Below, piece after piece: positions 1 to 8,088 of a stretch of DNA of 64,000 nt. This DNA comes from CAVSRC01 sp963743015. Its GTDB lineage: Bacteria; Pseudomonadota; Alphaproteobacteria; Rhizobiales; Kaistiaceae. The notes below the pieces were generated by a model. It did no database searches and was not told the origin of the DNA. It worked only from the letters and a program-made list of their open reading frames with translations. The stretch spans positions 310,001 to 374,000 of the forward strand of contig CAVUOD010000014.1 in the NCBI GenBank assembly GCA_963743015.1, given 5' to 3'. Within the stretch, counting starts at the first letter, position 1. Each line of letters opens with the position of its first letter. A program made the translations under genes and the position numbers.

Positions 1-115
1 CGTTTTCGAGGGCAGTGATGCCGCCGAATCGCTTGGTGATGCCGGCCACCGACAGGATCGACCTTGAATCCGGTCCGCCGATATCGACCCGCAAATCTCC
101 AGGGGTGCCGTTCAT
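1..115 (-). CDS. Sugar ABC transporter ATP-binding protein, N-terminal fragment
   Basis: Only the first 38 codons lie in the window; the gene continues beyond base 1. The reading starts MNGTPGDLRVDIGG and reaches the stretch SVAGITKRFGGITALEN, which is the usual start of RbsA/XylG-type ATPases (a strand, then K-x-F-G-G-x-x-A-L before the Walker A loop). The Walker A motif itself lies outside. The gene is divergent from the LacI-type regulator, so it probably heads a sugar-uptake operon controlled by it. The family is inferred from this short N-terminal signature only. Confidence 0.65.
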   Translation of the reverse strand, partial: MNGTPGDLRVDIGGPDSRSILSVAGITKRFGGITALEN

Positions 116-165
116 GATTCCGGCGGCCTCCCTTCCGCGTCCTCACTGAACGGTTAATGGATATC

Positions 166-175
166 TAAACGTTTC
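166..175. promoter_or_regulatory. LacI-type operator, copy 1
   Basis: TAAACGTTTC contains the perfect 8-bp palindrome AAACGTTT (167-174). It lies about 50 bp upstream of the ATG of the minus-strand ABC ATPase. AAACGTTT with a central CG is the typical core recognised by LacI/GalR proteins. The 10-base string AAACGTTTCG recurs in the same orientation just before the regulator gene. Binding by the neighbouring LacI protein is inferred. Confidence 0.6.
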
Positions 176-283
176 GAATTTGTCAATGGTTGTTGTAGTA
201 TCACGAAAATGCACGCATCCGGAGTCGCTAATTATCTTGCTTTTTCAAATAGATTTGGGCAGATATAAAAAGTGGCATGAGAT

Positions 284-293
284 GAAACGTTTC
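284..293. promoter_or_regulatory. LacI-type operator, copy 2
   Basis: GAAACGTTTC is a perfect 10-bp palindrome ending five bases before the regulator's ATG, where it occupies the position of the ribosome binding site. Its centre is 118 bp from the centre of copy 1. The pair suggests autorepression plus control of the divergent importer, possibly through looping. Confidence 0.62.
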
Positions 294-298
294 GCAAA

Positions 299-1348
299 AT
301 GACGAGCGGGAAACGGAATAACGGGGGCAAATCCGATGCCCCGACGATGAATGACGTGGCCAAGGCCGCCGACGTTTCGGTGGCGACGGTTTCGGCGCTG
401 ATCAATGGAACGGCAAAGGTCAGCCCCAAGCTGACGCGGCGCATCGAGGACGCGATCGCGCTCATCGGATACGAGCGCAACGCCATCGCACGCAGCTTGA
501 AGACGGGTACGACCCACACGATCGGCCTGACGGTGACCGACATCCGCAACCCGTTCTTCACCGATCTGGTTTCGACCATCCAGCACGTCCTCAACCGCGC
601 CGGCTACGCGGTCATGGTGTGCTCCAACGACGAAGACCCGCAATTGCAGGAGGAGCAGATCCGGTTGCTGCTCGACCGCGCCGTCGACGGGCTGATCATC
701 GCGCCGGCGGGAGAAGACGCCATCCTGACGAGGCTTCTGGCCGCGGTGCGCAAGCCTGTCGTCATGGTCGACCGCACCTGCGACGCTCTCGAGATCGATA
801 CGGTCGTCCTCGACAACCGCAAGGCGGCGCTCGATGCGGTCAATTATCTTCTCACCCTCGGCCACCGGCGCATCGGCTATATCTCGGGGGCGCCGCACAC
901 CTCGACCGGCCGCGATCGCCTCGCCGGCTATCGCGAAGCCCTCGCCGCTGCCGGCGTTCCCTTCGCTGCCGAACTGGTCGAGGCGGGCAATTTCCGCGAG
1001 GCGGACGGTTACCGCGCCGCCATGAAGCTGTTGTCCCAGCGCGATCGTCCCAGTGCCATCTTCTCGGCCAACAACCTGATGACCATCGGCGCCATGAAGG
1101 CCGTTCGCGATATCGGCCTCAACTGCCCCACGGACATTTCTGTCGCCTGTTTCGACGATTTCCCCTGGGCGGATGTCTTCCATCCGCAACTGACCACGAT
1201 CGCGCAGCCGGTGCGGACCATCGGCGAACATGCCGCCGCCCTGCTGCTCGACCGCCTCGCGGGCAAGGCCGGTGATGCGCCGCGCCAGCTCGTGCTGCGC
1301 GGCCGCCTGATCGTGCGGGAGTCCTGCCGGCCTTTCGGCCCGCGATAG
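299..1348 (+). CDS. LacI/GalR family transcriptional regulator
   Basis: A 349-residue repressor-type protein of normal family length. Residues about 17-38 form the LacI helix-turn-helix, with the signature VATVSALING, followed by the hinge helix. The rest is a periplasmic-binding-protein-like sensor domain (start TIGLTVTDIRNPFF; later VACFDDFPWADVFHPQLTTI, typical of GalR/PurR proteins). It is divergent from an ABC-transporter gene and two AAACGTTT palindromes lie between them, so it most likely senses the imported sugar or a derivative and represses both genes. The ligand cannot be told from the sequence. There is no good ribosome binding site at the chosen ATG because the operator occupies that place; an internal start at residue 17 (MNDVAKAA) is possible. 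Confidence 0.9.
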   Translation: MTSGKRNNGGKSDAPTMNDVAKAADVSVATVSALINGTAKVSPKLTRRIEDAIALIGYERNAIARSLKTGTTHTIGLTVTDIRNPFFTDLVSTIQHVLNRAGYAVMVCSNDEDPQLQEEQIRLLLDRAVDGLIIAPAGEDAILTRLLAAVRKPVVMVDRTCDALEIDTVVLDNRKAALDAVNYLLTLGHRRIGYISGAPHTSTGRDRLAGYREALAAAGVPFAAELVEAGNFREADGYRAAMKLLSQRDRPSAIFSANNLMTIGAMKAVRDIGLNCPTDISVACFDDFPWADVFHPQLTTIAQPVRTIGEHAAALLLDRLAGKAGDAPRQLVLRGRLIVRESCRPFGPR

Positions 1349-1414
1349 CGGTTCAGGCCCGGGCTTTTGCCTTCAGACGAGTGACGAGAGCCGAGTGCGG
1401 AAGCGCGCGAGAGC

Positions 1415-1915
1415 TCACAGGCCGAAATGATCGCTGATGAAGTCGGCAATCGCCGCAATGTCGTCGAGGTCGAATACCGGAACCGCTGAGCGGTCGTCAG
1501 CGCGGTCCGCAGCAACCGCGATGACATTGGGATCGTTCGGCGCCATCGGTTCAGTCTGCGCCGCTTGCTGACGCCTCACCTCGATCTTCGCAATCGTTTC
1601 CCGCTTGTAGCCTTCGACAACCACAATATCGGCCGGAGACAGCCGCGCGAGCGTCTCTGCCAGCGATGGCTCCGTTTCCTCGCCGAGTTCGTGGAGGATG
1701 GCCCAGCGCGCGCCGGTCACCAGGGCAACCTCGAAAGCACCGGCCGTGCGGTGGCGGTACGTATCCGTACCTTCATGGTCAATGTCAGCGTCGTGGTGGG
1801 CGTGCTTGACGCTGGCGACGCGGCAGCCGCGCCGGGTCAGCTCGGCGATCAAGCGGGTGGCAAGCGTCGTCTTGCCCGAATTCTTCCAGCCGGCAATCCC
1901 GATCACCGCCGTCAT
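1415..1915 (-). CDS. mobB: Molybdopterin-guanine dinucleotide biosynthesis adaptor protein MobB
   Basis: A 166-residue GTP-binding protein that assists MobA in attaching GMP to molybdopterin. The N-terminus carries the P-loop GWKNSGKTTLATRLI, then the family segment SVKHAHHDADIDHEGTDTYR and a later VVVEGYKRE motif; the length is typical. Its ATG overlaps the mobA stop codon (ATGA), so the two are translationally coupled. The cofactor route is needed by the bis-MGD enzyme AioA encoded nearby. Confidence 0.93.
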   Translation of the reverse strand: MTAVIGIAGWKNSGKTTLATRLIAELTRRGCRVASVKHAHHDADIDHEGTDTYRHRTAGAFEVALVTGARWAILHELGEETEPSLAETLARLSPADIVVVEGYKRETIAKIEVRRQQAAQTEPMAPNDPNVIAVAADRADDRSAVPVFDLDDIAAIADFISDHFGL

Positions 1916-2547
1916 GATGCTGCGCTCGCATATCGCCGCGCGACGTCGAGGTCGGCAGGCGTGTTCACATTGAAGAAGGGATCGACATCGCCGTCCATGG
2001 CAAAATCAACGACCGAGCAGCGGCGCGTTGCCAGCCAGGCATGTGCAGCCCGTTGCGGCTGGTCCGCGAGCCAGGCTTCGAGAGCGTCGGCCAAGGCAAC
2101 CGGCCACAGGCCGATGACCGGGTGAAGCCGGCCACGCGAGCGGCAGACGGCGATCGCGGCATCGTCCGTCAGCCCCTCGGCGAGGCGGCTGACCAGGTCC
2201 CTGGGAAGAAAGGGCGCGTCGGCCGGGGCCGTCGCAATCCATCCGGCATCGCTGTTCCGTTCGGCCCATCGCATGCCGGCGAGCATGCCGAACAGCGGGC
2301 CGCCATAGTCCGGGCTCGTGTCGGGGACAATCGGCAGACCGAACGGCAGGAACCGGGCGACATCTCCGTTGGCGTTCAGAACCAGGCGCGATGTCTGGCC
2401 GGCGAGGCGTTCGATGACGCGCTCCAGTATCGATTGCCTGCCCACGGTGAGCAGAGCCTTGTCGCCGCCGCCCATGCGGCGCGAGCGGCCACCGGCAAGG
2501 ATGACGCCAACGACGCGCTGCTGCGTTGCGACGGGATGTCCGACCAT
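1912..2547 (-). CDS. mobA: Molybdenum cofactor guanylyltransferase MobA
   Basis: This 211-residue nucleotidyltransferase transfers GMP from GTP to Mo-molybdopterin, giving the MGD form used by the DMSO-reductase family, including arsenite oxidase. The signature ILAGGRSRRMGGGDKALL is at the N-terminus, and APADAPFLP holds the metal-binding aspartate region. The frame stays open upstream of residue 1, but that part is Arg/Pro-rich noise, and the ATG at 2547 places the nucleotide-binding motif at the usual distance. It lies 11 bases after moaA and overlaps mobB by 4 bases, so the order moaA-mobA-mobB forms one unit. Confidence 0.92.
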   Translation of the reverse strand: MVGHPVATQQRVVGVILAGGRSRRMGGGDKALLTVGRQSILERVIERLAGQTSRLVLNANGDVARFLPFGLPIVPDTSPDYGGPLFGMLAGMRWAERNSDAGWIATAPADAPFLPRDLVSRLAEGLTDDAAIAVCRSRGRLHPVIGLWPVALADALEAWLADQPQRAAHAWLATRRCSVVDFAMDGDVDPFFNVNTPADLDVARRYASAAS

Positions 2548-2558
2548 GCGCAGCGCCC

Positions 2559-3579
2559 CTACCCTCCTGTCATGCTCATGTGGCGGGAGACGGCGGGGCG
2601 CAGGTGGGTGCGGTCGATGACGAAGTCGTGGCCCTTGGGCTTGCGCCCGATGGCTTCGTCGATTGCCGCGTGGAGAAGGTCGTCGCTCTCGGAAGCGCGC
2701 AGCGGCGCGCGCAGGTCGGCGGCATCCTCCTGGCCGAGGCACATGTAGAGCGTGCCCGTGCAGGTCACCCGCACCCGGTTGCAGCTTTCGCAGAAATTGT
2801 GGGTGAGCGGCGTGATGAAGCCGAGCCGCCCGCCGGTCTCGCCAACCCGCACATAGCGCGCCGGCCCGCCGGTCGAATCGGGCAGGTCCTCCAGCGTCCA
2901 GTGGCGCGCGAGCCGCGCCCTCACCTGGCTCAGCGGCAGATACTGGTCGGTGCGGTCGGCGCCGACCTCGCCCAGCGGCATGGTCTCGATCAGGGTCAGC
3001 TCCATGCCCGAACCGTGGGTCCAGCGAATGAGGTCGTCGATCTCGTCCTCATTGACGTCCTTGAGCGCCACGGCATTGACCTTGACGTGAAGCCCGGCGG
3101 CCTGGGCGGCGGCGATGCCGGCCTTCGACCCGGTCGAGGTCGCCCCAGCGGGTGATCGCGCGAAACTTCGCCGGATCAAGGGTATCGACCGAGACGTTGA
3201 TGCGCCTGACGCCGGCCGCGGCGAGTTCGCCGGCAAAGCGGGCGAGCTGCGAGCCGTTGGTGGTCAGCGTCAGCTCGTCAAGGGCGCCGCTGGCCAGATG
3301 CCGCGACAGGGCGCGGACCAGCGACATGACGTTGCGGCGGACCAGCGGCTCGCCGCCGGTCAGGCGCAGCTTGCGCACGCCGCGGGCGACGAAGGCCGAG
3401 CACAGGCGGTCAAGCTCCTCCAGGCTGAGAACGTCCTTCTTGGGCAGGAAGGTCATGTCCTCGGCCATGCAGTAGACGCAGCGGAAATCGCAGCGGTCGG
3501 TCACCGAAACACGCAGATAGCTGATCGACCGGCCATACCGGTCAACGAGCGGCCTATAGCGATAGATCACGCCTTGCAT
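2559..3579 (-). pseudogene. moaA: GTP 3',8-cyclase MoaA, interrupted by one frameshift
   Basis: MoaA is the radical-SAM enzyme of the first step of molybdopterin synthesis. The N-terminal part has the radical-SAM cluster motif DRCDFRCVYC (CX3CX2C) and RLTGGEPLVR. The C-terminal part has the second cluster motif NFCESCNRVRVTCTGTLYMC and ends in the conserved Gly-Gly (SMTGG). The two parts are in different frames: after TRWGDLDRV, one extra base near 3122-3123 (GG for G on the coding strand) breaks the frame. Removing it gives DRVEAGIAAAQ and a full protein of 339 residues, the normal length. GGAGG abuts the ATG at 3579; GTG at 3570 has better spacing and may be the true start. All functional motifs are intact, so a sequence error is more likely than decay. 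Confidence 0.85.
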
Positions 3580-3679
3580 CCTCCCACAGATCCTTCGCCG
3601 ATCCGATGTTTTGCATGCCACTGTGCATGGCCGGCGTTCGAAGTCCGCTCGCAAGAATTAGGCCGATTTTGTTTTGGCG

Positions 3680-3709
3680 GCTCCCTGGACTAGGATAACT
3701 TCAGGGAGC
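3680..3709. promoter_or_regulatory. Inverted repeat and candidate promoter upstream of aioX
   Basis: GCTCCCTG and CAGGGAGC form a perfect 8-bp inverted repeat separated by 14 bases, in the region between the divergent moaA and aioX genes. Within the spacer TAGGAT (3691-3696) could be a -10 element, with TTGTTT (3669-3674) as -35 at 16 bp. Overlap of a palindrome with a promoter suggests a repressor or activator site for aioXSR. No regulator can be named. Confidence 0.4.
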
Positions 3710-3752
3710 GGCGCCGGAACTTCAAGAAGAAGGCGCCAAGGGGAGGAAAGCC

Positions 3753-4630
3753 GTGCGGAGTCCAGCGTTTGGACGGCGCGATTTTCTGCGCATGTCTGCC
3801 GGTGCGGTTGCGGCCACGGTCGCGACGCGACGTGCTGCGGCTGCCTCGGCAGCCGATACCATCCACTTCGGTCTGACGCCGGTCCTGGTGACTTCGGACC
3901 TCAATCTGCTCGATCTGCTGCAGGCCTATCTCGAAAGCGCAACCGGCCTTGCGGTGGAGCTGGTCACACGACGGACCTATCAGGAGATTTCCGCGCTCCT
4001 GATCTCGAGCCAGCTCGACGGCGCGTGGATCTGCAGTCCGCCCTTCCTTACCTATCAGGCCGAACTGGAGCTGCTGGCGGTTCCCGTCTGGAACGGCAAA
4101 CCGCTCTATCGCTCGTATCTCATTGCAGATGCGCATCGCGAGGCGTCCAGTATCGACGATCTGGCGGGCGACATTCACGCCTTTTCCGACCCGGATTCGA
4201 ACTCCGGATATGTCGCAACGGCGGCGGAACTGGCGGCCAAGGGGGTCAAGCCGGAACGGTTCTTCCGTCAGGTCTTCTTCACCTATGGCCACGAGAACGT
4301 CGTGCGCGCGGTGGCTTCCGGCCTCGCCCAGAGTGGCAGCGTCGACGGCTATGTCTATGAGGTCTTGAAGGAAGTCGAGCCCGACCTGACCAGCGCCACA
4401 CGCGTCGTACGGCCCTCGCCGTGGTTCGGCTTTCCGCCGATCGCAGGCCCGCTGGCGGCGGTCGGCACCGACAAGCGCGACCGCCTGCGCAATGCGCTGC
4501 TCACCATGCACAGCGACGGCGAGGGGCGGAAGCTGCTGAAAGCATTGAACTCGATCGCCTGGCTGACGAGCCTCCCTCGCTCTTCGATTCGGTGGCCGCC
4601 AACATGGCGCTGATACGGAAGATCGCGTGA
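3753..4630 (+). CDS. aioX: AioX-like periplasmic arsenite-binding sensor protein, frameshifted near its C-terminus
   Basis: A PhnD/SBP-like periplasmic protein that in arsenite oxidisers binds As(III) and signals through AioS. The GTG start follows GGGGAGG. RRDFLRM with a hydrophobic stretch is a twin-arginine signal. Cys94, in the segment GAWICSPPF, is the only cysteine in the protein; a conserved cysteine in AioX is known to be needed for arsenite sensing. As written the frame runs to 4613 with an odd tail. One missing C near 4550 restores LNLDRLADEPPSLFDSVAANM and a stop at 4628-4630 that overlaps the GTG of aioS, giving 292 residues. Position before the aioS-aioR pair fixes the assignment. 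Confidence 0.85.
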
Positions 4631-6087
4631 CGAAGCTCGGCAGGTTCGCGGCCCGACTGCCGATCACGGTCAAGGCACCGATCGTCGTCGTCGTGTTGAT
4701 GGTGGCGATCGGTGCGGCCGTATCGGAAGGCGTGCTGGCGAGGCTGATCAACTCGCAGGAACGCCAACTCGGCGATCTCGCCAACGCCTATCTCGACGGG
4801 CTCGCTTCTCCGCTGATCGAGCCGGTGCTGCGCGGCGACCCCTGGGAAATCTTCGATATTCTGGACCAGGCGAAGAGTTCGTTTGCCGCCGTCAAGCCGG
4901 TGGAGACGATCGTCACGGACAGCTCGGGGAGCGTGCTTGCCAGCTCCAATCCGCGCGATGCCGGCATCGGCTCGCAACTGCCGGCCGACTTTCCGCTGCT
5001 GGCGGACCATACGTCGAAGGTCCTCATCCGCGCTGCCGATGCACGCGCCTTCATCGACCGCCGGCTGATGGTGAAGGACCGGCAGATCGGCACCCTGCAC
5101 GCGGAGCTGGATATCTCGCCGCTGCTGGCGGAACGCAACGAGGTCCTGTGGACGCTTATCGCGTCCAATGCGGCGCTGACGCTGCTGCTGGCGGCGCTGG
5201 GATGGTTCGCCGTCTGGCGGATGGTCGCGCCGATGAAGGTTCTCAGCGAGCACCTCGAAACCGCGCGCGACGGCTCCGTCGCGCCGATTCCGGAGGAGCG
5301 CCTGCCCGCAGCCGACACGGAGACCGGCCGGCTGTTCCGCAGCTTCAACCGCATGGCCCACGCGGTCGGCGAACGCGAGGCGCTGGTCACGCGGCTGGCC
5401 GACGAGGAGCGGCTGGCCAGCCTCGGCCGGCTTGCATCGGGCGTCGCGCACGAGATCAACAATCCTCTTGGCGGCCTGTTCAACGCCCTCGATACGCTCA
5501 GGGTTCACGGCGCCAAGACCCAGGTGCGGGAAAGCGCCATTGCCCTGCTCGACCGCGGGCTGCGGGGCATCCGCGACGTCGTCCGATCGGCGCTCGCCGC
5601 CTATCGCCCCGATCGCGAGGCGCGCAATCTGCTGGCCGAAGACATCGAAGATCTGCGCCTGCTGATCCGCCCGGAAATCCGCCGCAAGCGGATCGACCTG
5701 CAGTGGGACGTCCGCCTGCCGCCCGAAATGGCGGTGAAGGCCCATCCGGTTCGCCAGACATTGCTGAACCTGCTGCTCAACGCCTGCCGGGCGGCGCCAG
5801 ACAACGGTGCCATCCGGGTCGCCGGGCGTGTGGGGTCCGAAGGGCTTGCCATCGACATCGACAATTCGGGCCCCGGCATGCCGCCCGAAATCCTCGAATT
5901 CCTCAGCGAAACGGGCTCTCCGGCGCCGATCGCCAGCAGCACGGGACTGGGGCTGTGGGTGGCGCGCCGGATCGTTGCCGAAATGCAGGGGCGTCTGGTG
6001 GCGGATCGCTCGCCGCTGGGCGGTGCCCATGTCCGTCTGACCGTCCCGTTGACCATCGAAGGCTCGGAGCTCTCGCATGTCGCTTGA
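4627..6087 (+). CDS. aioS: Arsenite-sensing histidine kinase AioS
   Basis: A 486-residue membrane sensor kinase. Membrane segments lie at about residues 16-36 and 175-197, flanking a periplasmic domain of about 140 residues where a binding protein such as AioX could dock. After a HAMP linker comes the HisKA box SGVAHEINNPLGG with the phospho-accepting His275. The ATPase domain shows the N box (LLNLLLNACRAA), DNSGPGMP and GLGLWVAR. The GTG start overlaps the corrected stop of aioX by 4 bases, and the 3' end overlaps aioR by 11 bases, so all three are coupled. It should phosphorylate AioR in response to As(III). Confidence 0.92.
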   Translation: MTKLGRFAARLPITVKAPIVVVVLMVAIGAAVSEGVLARLINSQERQLGDLANAYLDGLASPLIEPVLRGDPWEIFDILDQAKSSFAAVKPVETIVTDSSGSVLASSNPRDAGIGSQLPADFPLLADHTSKVLIRAADARAFIDRRLMVKDRQIGTLHAELDISPLLAERNEVLWTLIASNAALTLLLAALGWFAVWRMVAPMKVLSEHLETARDGSVAPIPEERLPAADTETGRLFRSFNRMAHAVGEREALVTRLADEERLASLGRLASGVAHEINNPLGGLFNALDTLRVHGAKTQVRESAIALLDRGLRGIRDVVRSALAAYRPDREARNLLAEDIEDLRLLIRPEIRRKRIDLQWDVRLPPEMAVKAHPVRQTLLNLLLNACRAAPDNGAIRVAGRVGSEGLAIDIDNSGPGMPPEILEFLSETGSPAPIASSTGLGLWVARRIVAEMQGRLVADRSPLGGAHVRLTVPLTIEGSELSHVA

Positions 6088-7393
6088 ACAACGCGTGATC
6101 GGCCTGCTCGAAGACGACCCGATCATGGGCGAATCGCTGGTCCAGCGGCTCGCCCTCGAAGGGACGGTGGTGCGCTGGTGGACCAAGGGCCGCGAGGCGA
6201 TCGCCGAAATGCTGCGCGACAAGCCGGAGGCGGTCGTCTGCGACCTGCGCCTGCCGGACATGTCCGGCGAGGACGTCTTCCGCGAGGTCGCCGGGCTCGA
6301 AAGCGCGCCGCCCTTCCTGTTCATCACCGGCTATGCCGATCTCGACCAGGCGGTGCGCCTGATGCGCTCGGGCGCCGCCGACTACATCACCAAACCCTTC
6401 GACATGCCGGCCTTCCTCGACCGGCTGATCGGCCTGTTGCCGAATGCGGTCGAGGCCGGCTCGGCGCTCGGCGTGTCGGAGGCGATGCGCTCGGTCGAAC
6501 GGCTGCTGATGCGGGTGGCGCGCGGCCGGTCGAATGTGCTGCTCACCGGCGAGACCGGCGTCGGCAAGGAGGTGTCGGCCCGCTTCCTTCATCAGGCAAG
6601 CGGCGCCAGCGGCCCGTTCATGGGCGTGAACTGCGCCGCGATCCCCGCCGACCTGCTCGAAGCCGAGCTTTTCGGCCACGAAAAAGGGGCTTTCACCGGC
6701 GCGCAGGGACGGCATCTCGGTTATGCCGAACGCGCCGGCGAGGGCACGCTGTTCCTCGACGAGATCAGCGAGATGGCGCTGCCGCTGCAGGCCAAGCTGC
6801 TGCGCCTGCTGGAGGAGCGTCAATTCTTCCGCATCGGCGGCGAGACGCCGCTGAAATTCCGTGCCCGCATCGTCTGCGCAACCAACAAGGACCTGGAAAG
6901 CCAGGTCCGCGACGGTCGTTTCCGGGAAGACCTGTTCTACCGCGTCAACGTCGTTTCGGTCGCGGTTCCGCCGCTGCGCGAAAGGCCAGACGACGTCGTC
7001 TGGCTGCTCGAACGGTTCTTCGACGCCTTCAATGCGGAGCTGGCGACCGAGCTTTCCGGCATCAGCGCGCTCGCCGAGGACGCGGCCCTGGCGCATCGCT
7101 GGCCGGGCAACATCCGCGAGCTGCGCAACCGGGTCGAGCGCGGCGTCACGCTGGCGCTGGGGCCGTGGCTGATGCCGGGCGATCTGTTCCCCGAAACCGC
7201 GCAGGATCCCGACAAGGTCGTGGCGATGCACTCGCTCGAGGAAGCCAGGATGGCGGCCGAGCGGCGCCACATCCAGCGTGCGCTTGGCGTGACCGGCAAC
7301 GAGGTCGGCCAGGCGGCGAAGCTGCTCGGCATCTCAAGGACGACGCTGTGGGAGAAGATGCGTCGTCTCGGCGTTTCGACCGAGGCCAACTGA
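6077..7393 (+). CDS. aioR: Sigma-54-dependent response regulator AioR
   Basis: A 438-residue NtrC-type activator. The receiver domain (1-115) has the acidic pair in LLEDDP, the phospho-acceptor Asp56 (VVCDLRLPDM) and Lys106 (ITKPF). The AAA+ domain has Walker A GETGVGKE (158-165), the sigma-54 contact loop GAFTGA (204-209) and Walker B GTLFLDE (223-229). A Fis-type helix-turn-helix closes the protein (AAKLLGISRTTLWEKMRRLG). Its target is very likely the sigma-54 promoter just downstream, in front of aioB, through the two palindromes that begin two bases after its stop codon. Confidence 0.94.
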   Translation: MSLEQRVIGLLEDDPIMGESLVQRLALEGTVVRWWTKGREAIAEMLRDKPEAVVCDLRLPDMSGEDVFREVAGLESAPPFLFITGYADLDQAVRLMRSGAADYITKPFDMPAFLDRLIGLLPNAVEAGSALGVSEAMRSVERLLMRVARGRSNVLLTGETGVGKEVSARFLHQASGASGPFMGVNCAAIPADLLEAELFGHEKGAFTGAQGRHLGYAERAGEGTLFLDEISEMALPLQAKLLRLLEERQFFRIGGETPLKFRARIVCATNKDLESQVRDGRFREDLFYRVNVVSVAVPPLRERPDDVVWLLERFFDAFNAELATELSGISALAEDAALAHRWPGNIRELRNRVERGVTLALGPWLMPGDLFPETAQDPDKVVAMHSLEEARMAAERRHIQRALGVTGNEVGQAAKLLGISRTTLWEKMRRLGVSTEAN

Positions 7394-7397
7394 GCAT

Positions 7398-7413
7398 GTT
7401 CGAATTTCCGAAC
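7398..7413. promoter_or_regulatory. Candidate AioR upstream activating site 1
   Basis: GTTCGAATTTCCGAAC, an inverted repeat with GTTCG/CGAAC arms. It extends to an 8-bp perfect arm on each side (CATGTTCG...CGAACATG, 7395-7416). The centre is about 95 bp upstream of the GG of the -24 element of the aioB promoter, the usual distance for an enhancer site of an NtrC-type activator. It matches the second site at 12 of 16 positions. Confidence 0.75.
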
Positions 7414-7429
7414 ATGGCATCCTCGCGAC

Positions 7430-7445
7430 GTTCGACAATCTGAAC
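7430..7445. promoter_or_regulatory. Candidate AioR upstream activating site 2
   Basis: GTTCGACAATCTGAAC has the same length and outer halves as site 1; the shared form is GTTCGAnnnTCYGAAC. A 6-bp perfect arm ACGTTC...GAACGT spans 7428-7447. Its centre is 32 bp from site 1, about three helical turns, so two AioR dimers would sit on the same face of the DNA. It lies about 63 bp upstream of the -24 element. Confidence 0.75.
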
Positions 7446-7498
7446 GTGCAGCGGGGCTGAGCCGGCGCAGGACGCGGGCGCCGGTTCGCAACCCCCAA

Positions 7499-7513
7499 TG
7501 GCATGCGACTTGC
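7499..7513 (+). promoter_or_regulatory. Sigma-54 (RpoN) promoter of the aioBA operon
   Basis: TGGCATGCGACTTGC fits the -24/-12 consensus TGGCAYG-N4-TTGC at every position, with GG at 7500-7501 and GC at 7512-7513 in correct spacing. It is 45 bp before the aioB ATG, so transcription should begin around 7525. The regulator gene just upstream has the GAFTGA motif required for sigma-54 activation, and two enhancer-like palindromes lie between. Confidence 0.9.
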
Positions 7514-7557
7514 CATCCCTGTGGCCCATCGATCTGCATTTTCGATGGGAGGAGCCG

Positions 7558-8076
7558 ATGCGCAGGTGCGAAAAGCTCGTCGACGTTGGTCGGCGTCAGT
7601 TTCTGAGGGGAGCGGGTATCACGGCGGCGGGAGCCGCGGCGGCGACGGTGATCGCGCCGGAGGCCAAGGCGGCCGGACAGGCGCTGGTCGCCTATCCGTC
7701 GAACCGGCTGGCCAATGTCAGCGATCTCAAGGTCAACGAGCCGCTGGATGTGGCCTATCCGGACGAAGACGCGCCCGGCGTGATCATCAAGCTCGGGTCC
7801 AAGGTCGATGGCGGCGTCGGCCCCGACGGCGATATCGTCGGCTTCAGCACGACCTGCCCGCACAAGGGCTTCCCGCTCGGCTACAACGCCGGCGACAAGA
7901 CCCTCAATTGCCCGGGCCACTACTCGCGCTTCGATGTCGAACGCGGCGGCCTGGAGGTATGGGGGCAGGCAACCCAGAACCTGCCGCAATACACGCTGCG
8001 CATCGACGACAAGGGCGACATCTATGCCGAGGGGCTCGACGAGCTCCTCTATGGCCGCCTGTCGAACGTGCTCTAG
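7558..8076 (+). CDS. aioB: Arsenite oxidase small subunit AioB (Rieske 2Fe-2S)
   Basis: A 172-residue exported Rieske subunit that takes electrons from the AioA molybdenum site and passes them to cytochrome c. The ATG at 7558 follows GGGAGGAG; the frame is open further upstream but that part covers the promoter. The N-terminus has the twin-arginine signal GRRQFLRG and a hydrophobic Ala-rich stretch; AioA, which has no signal, would be carried along. The cluster ligands are Cys100, His102, Cys118 and His121 (CXH-X15-CXXH). The two disulfide cysteines of bc1-type Rieske proteins are replaced by Phe105 and Gly120, as in the AioB of Rhizobium NT-26. It is the first gene behind the sigma-54 promoter. 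Confidence 0.96.
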   Translation: MRRCEKLVDVGRRQFLRGAGITAAGAAAATVIAPEAKAAGQALVAYPSNRLANVSDLKVNEPLDVAYPDEDAPGVIIKLGSKVDGGVGPDGDIVGFSTTCPHKGFPLGYNAGDKTLNCPGHYSRFDVERGGLEVWGQATQNLPQYTLRIDDKGDIYAEGLDELLYGRLSNVL

Positions 8077-8088
8077 AGGGAGGAAACA

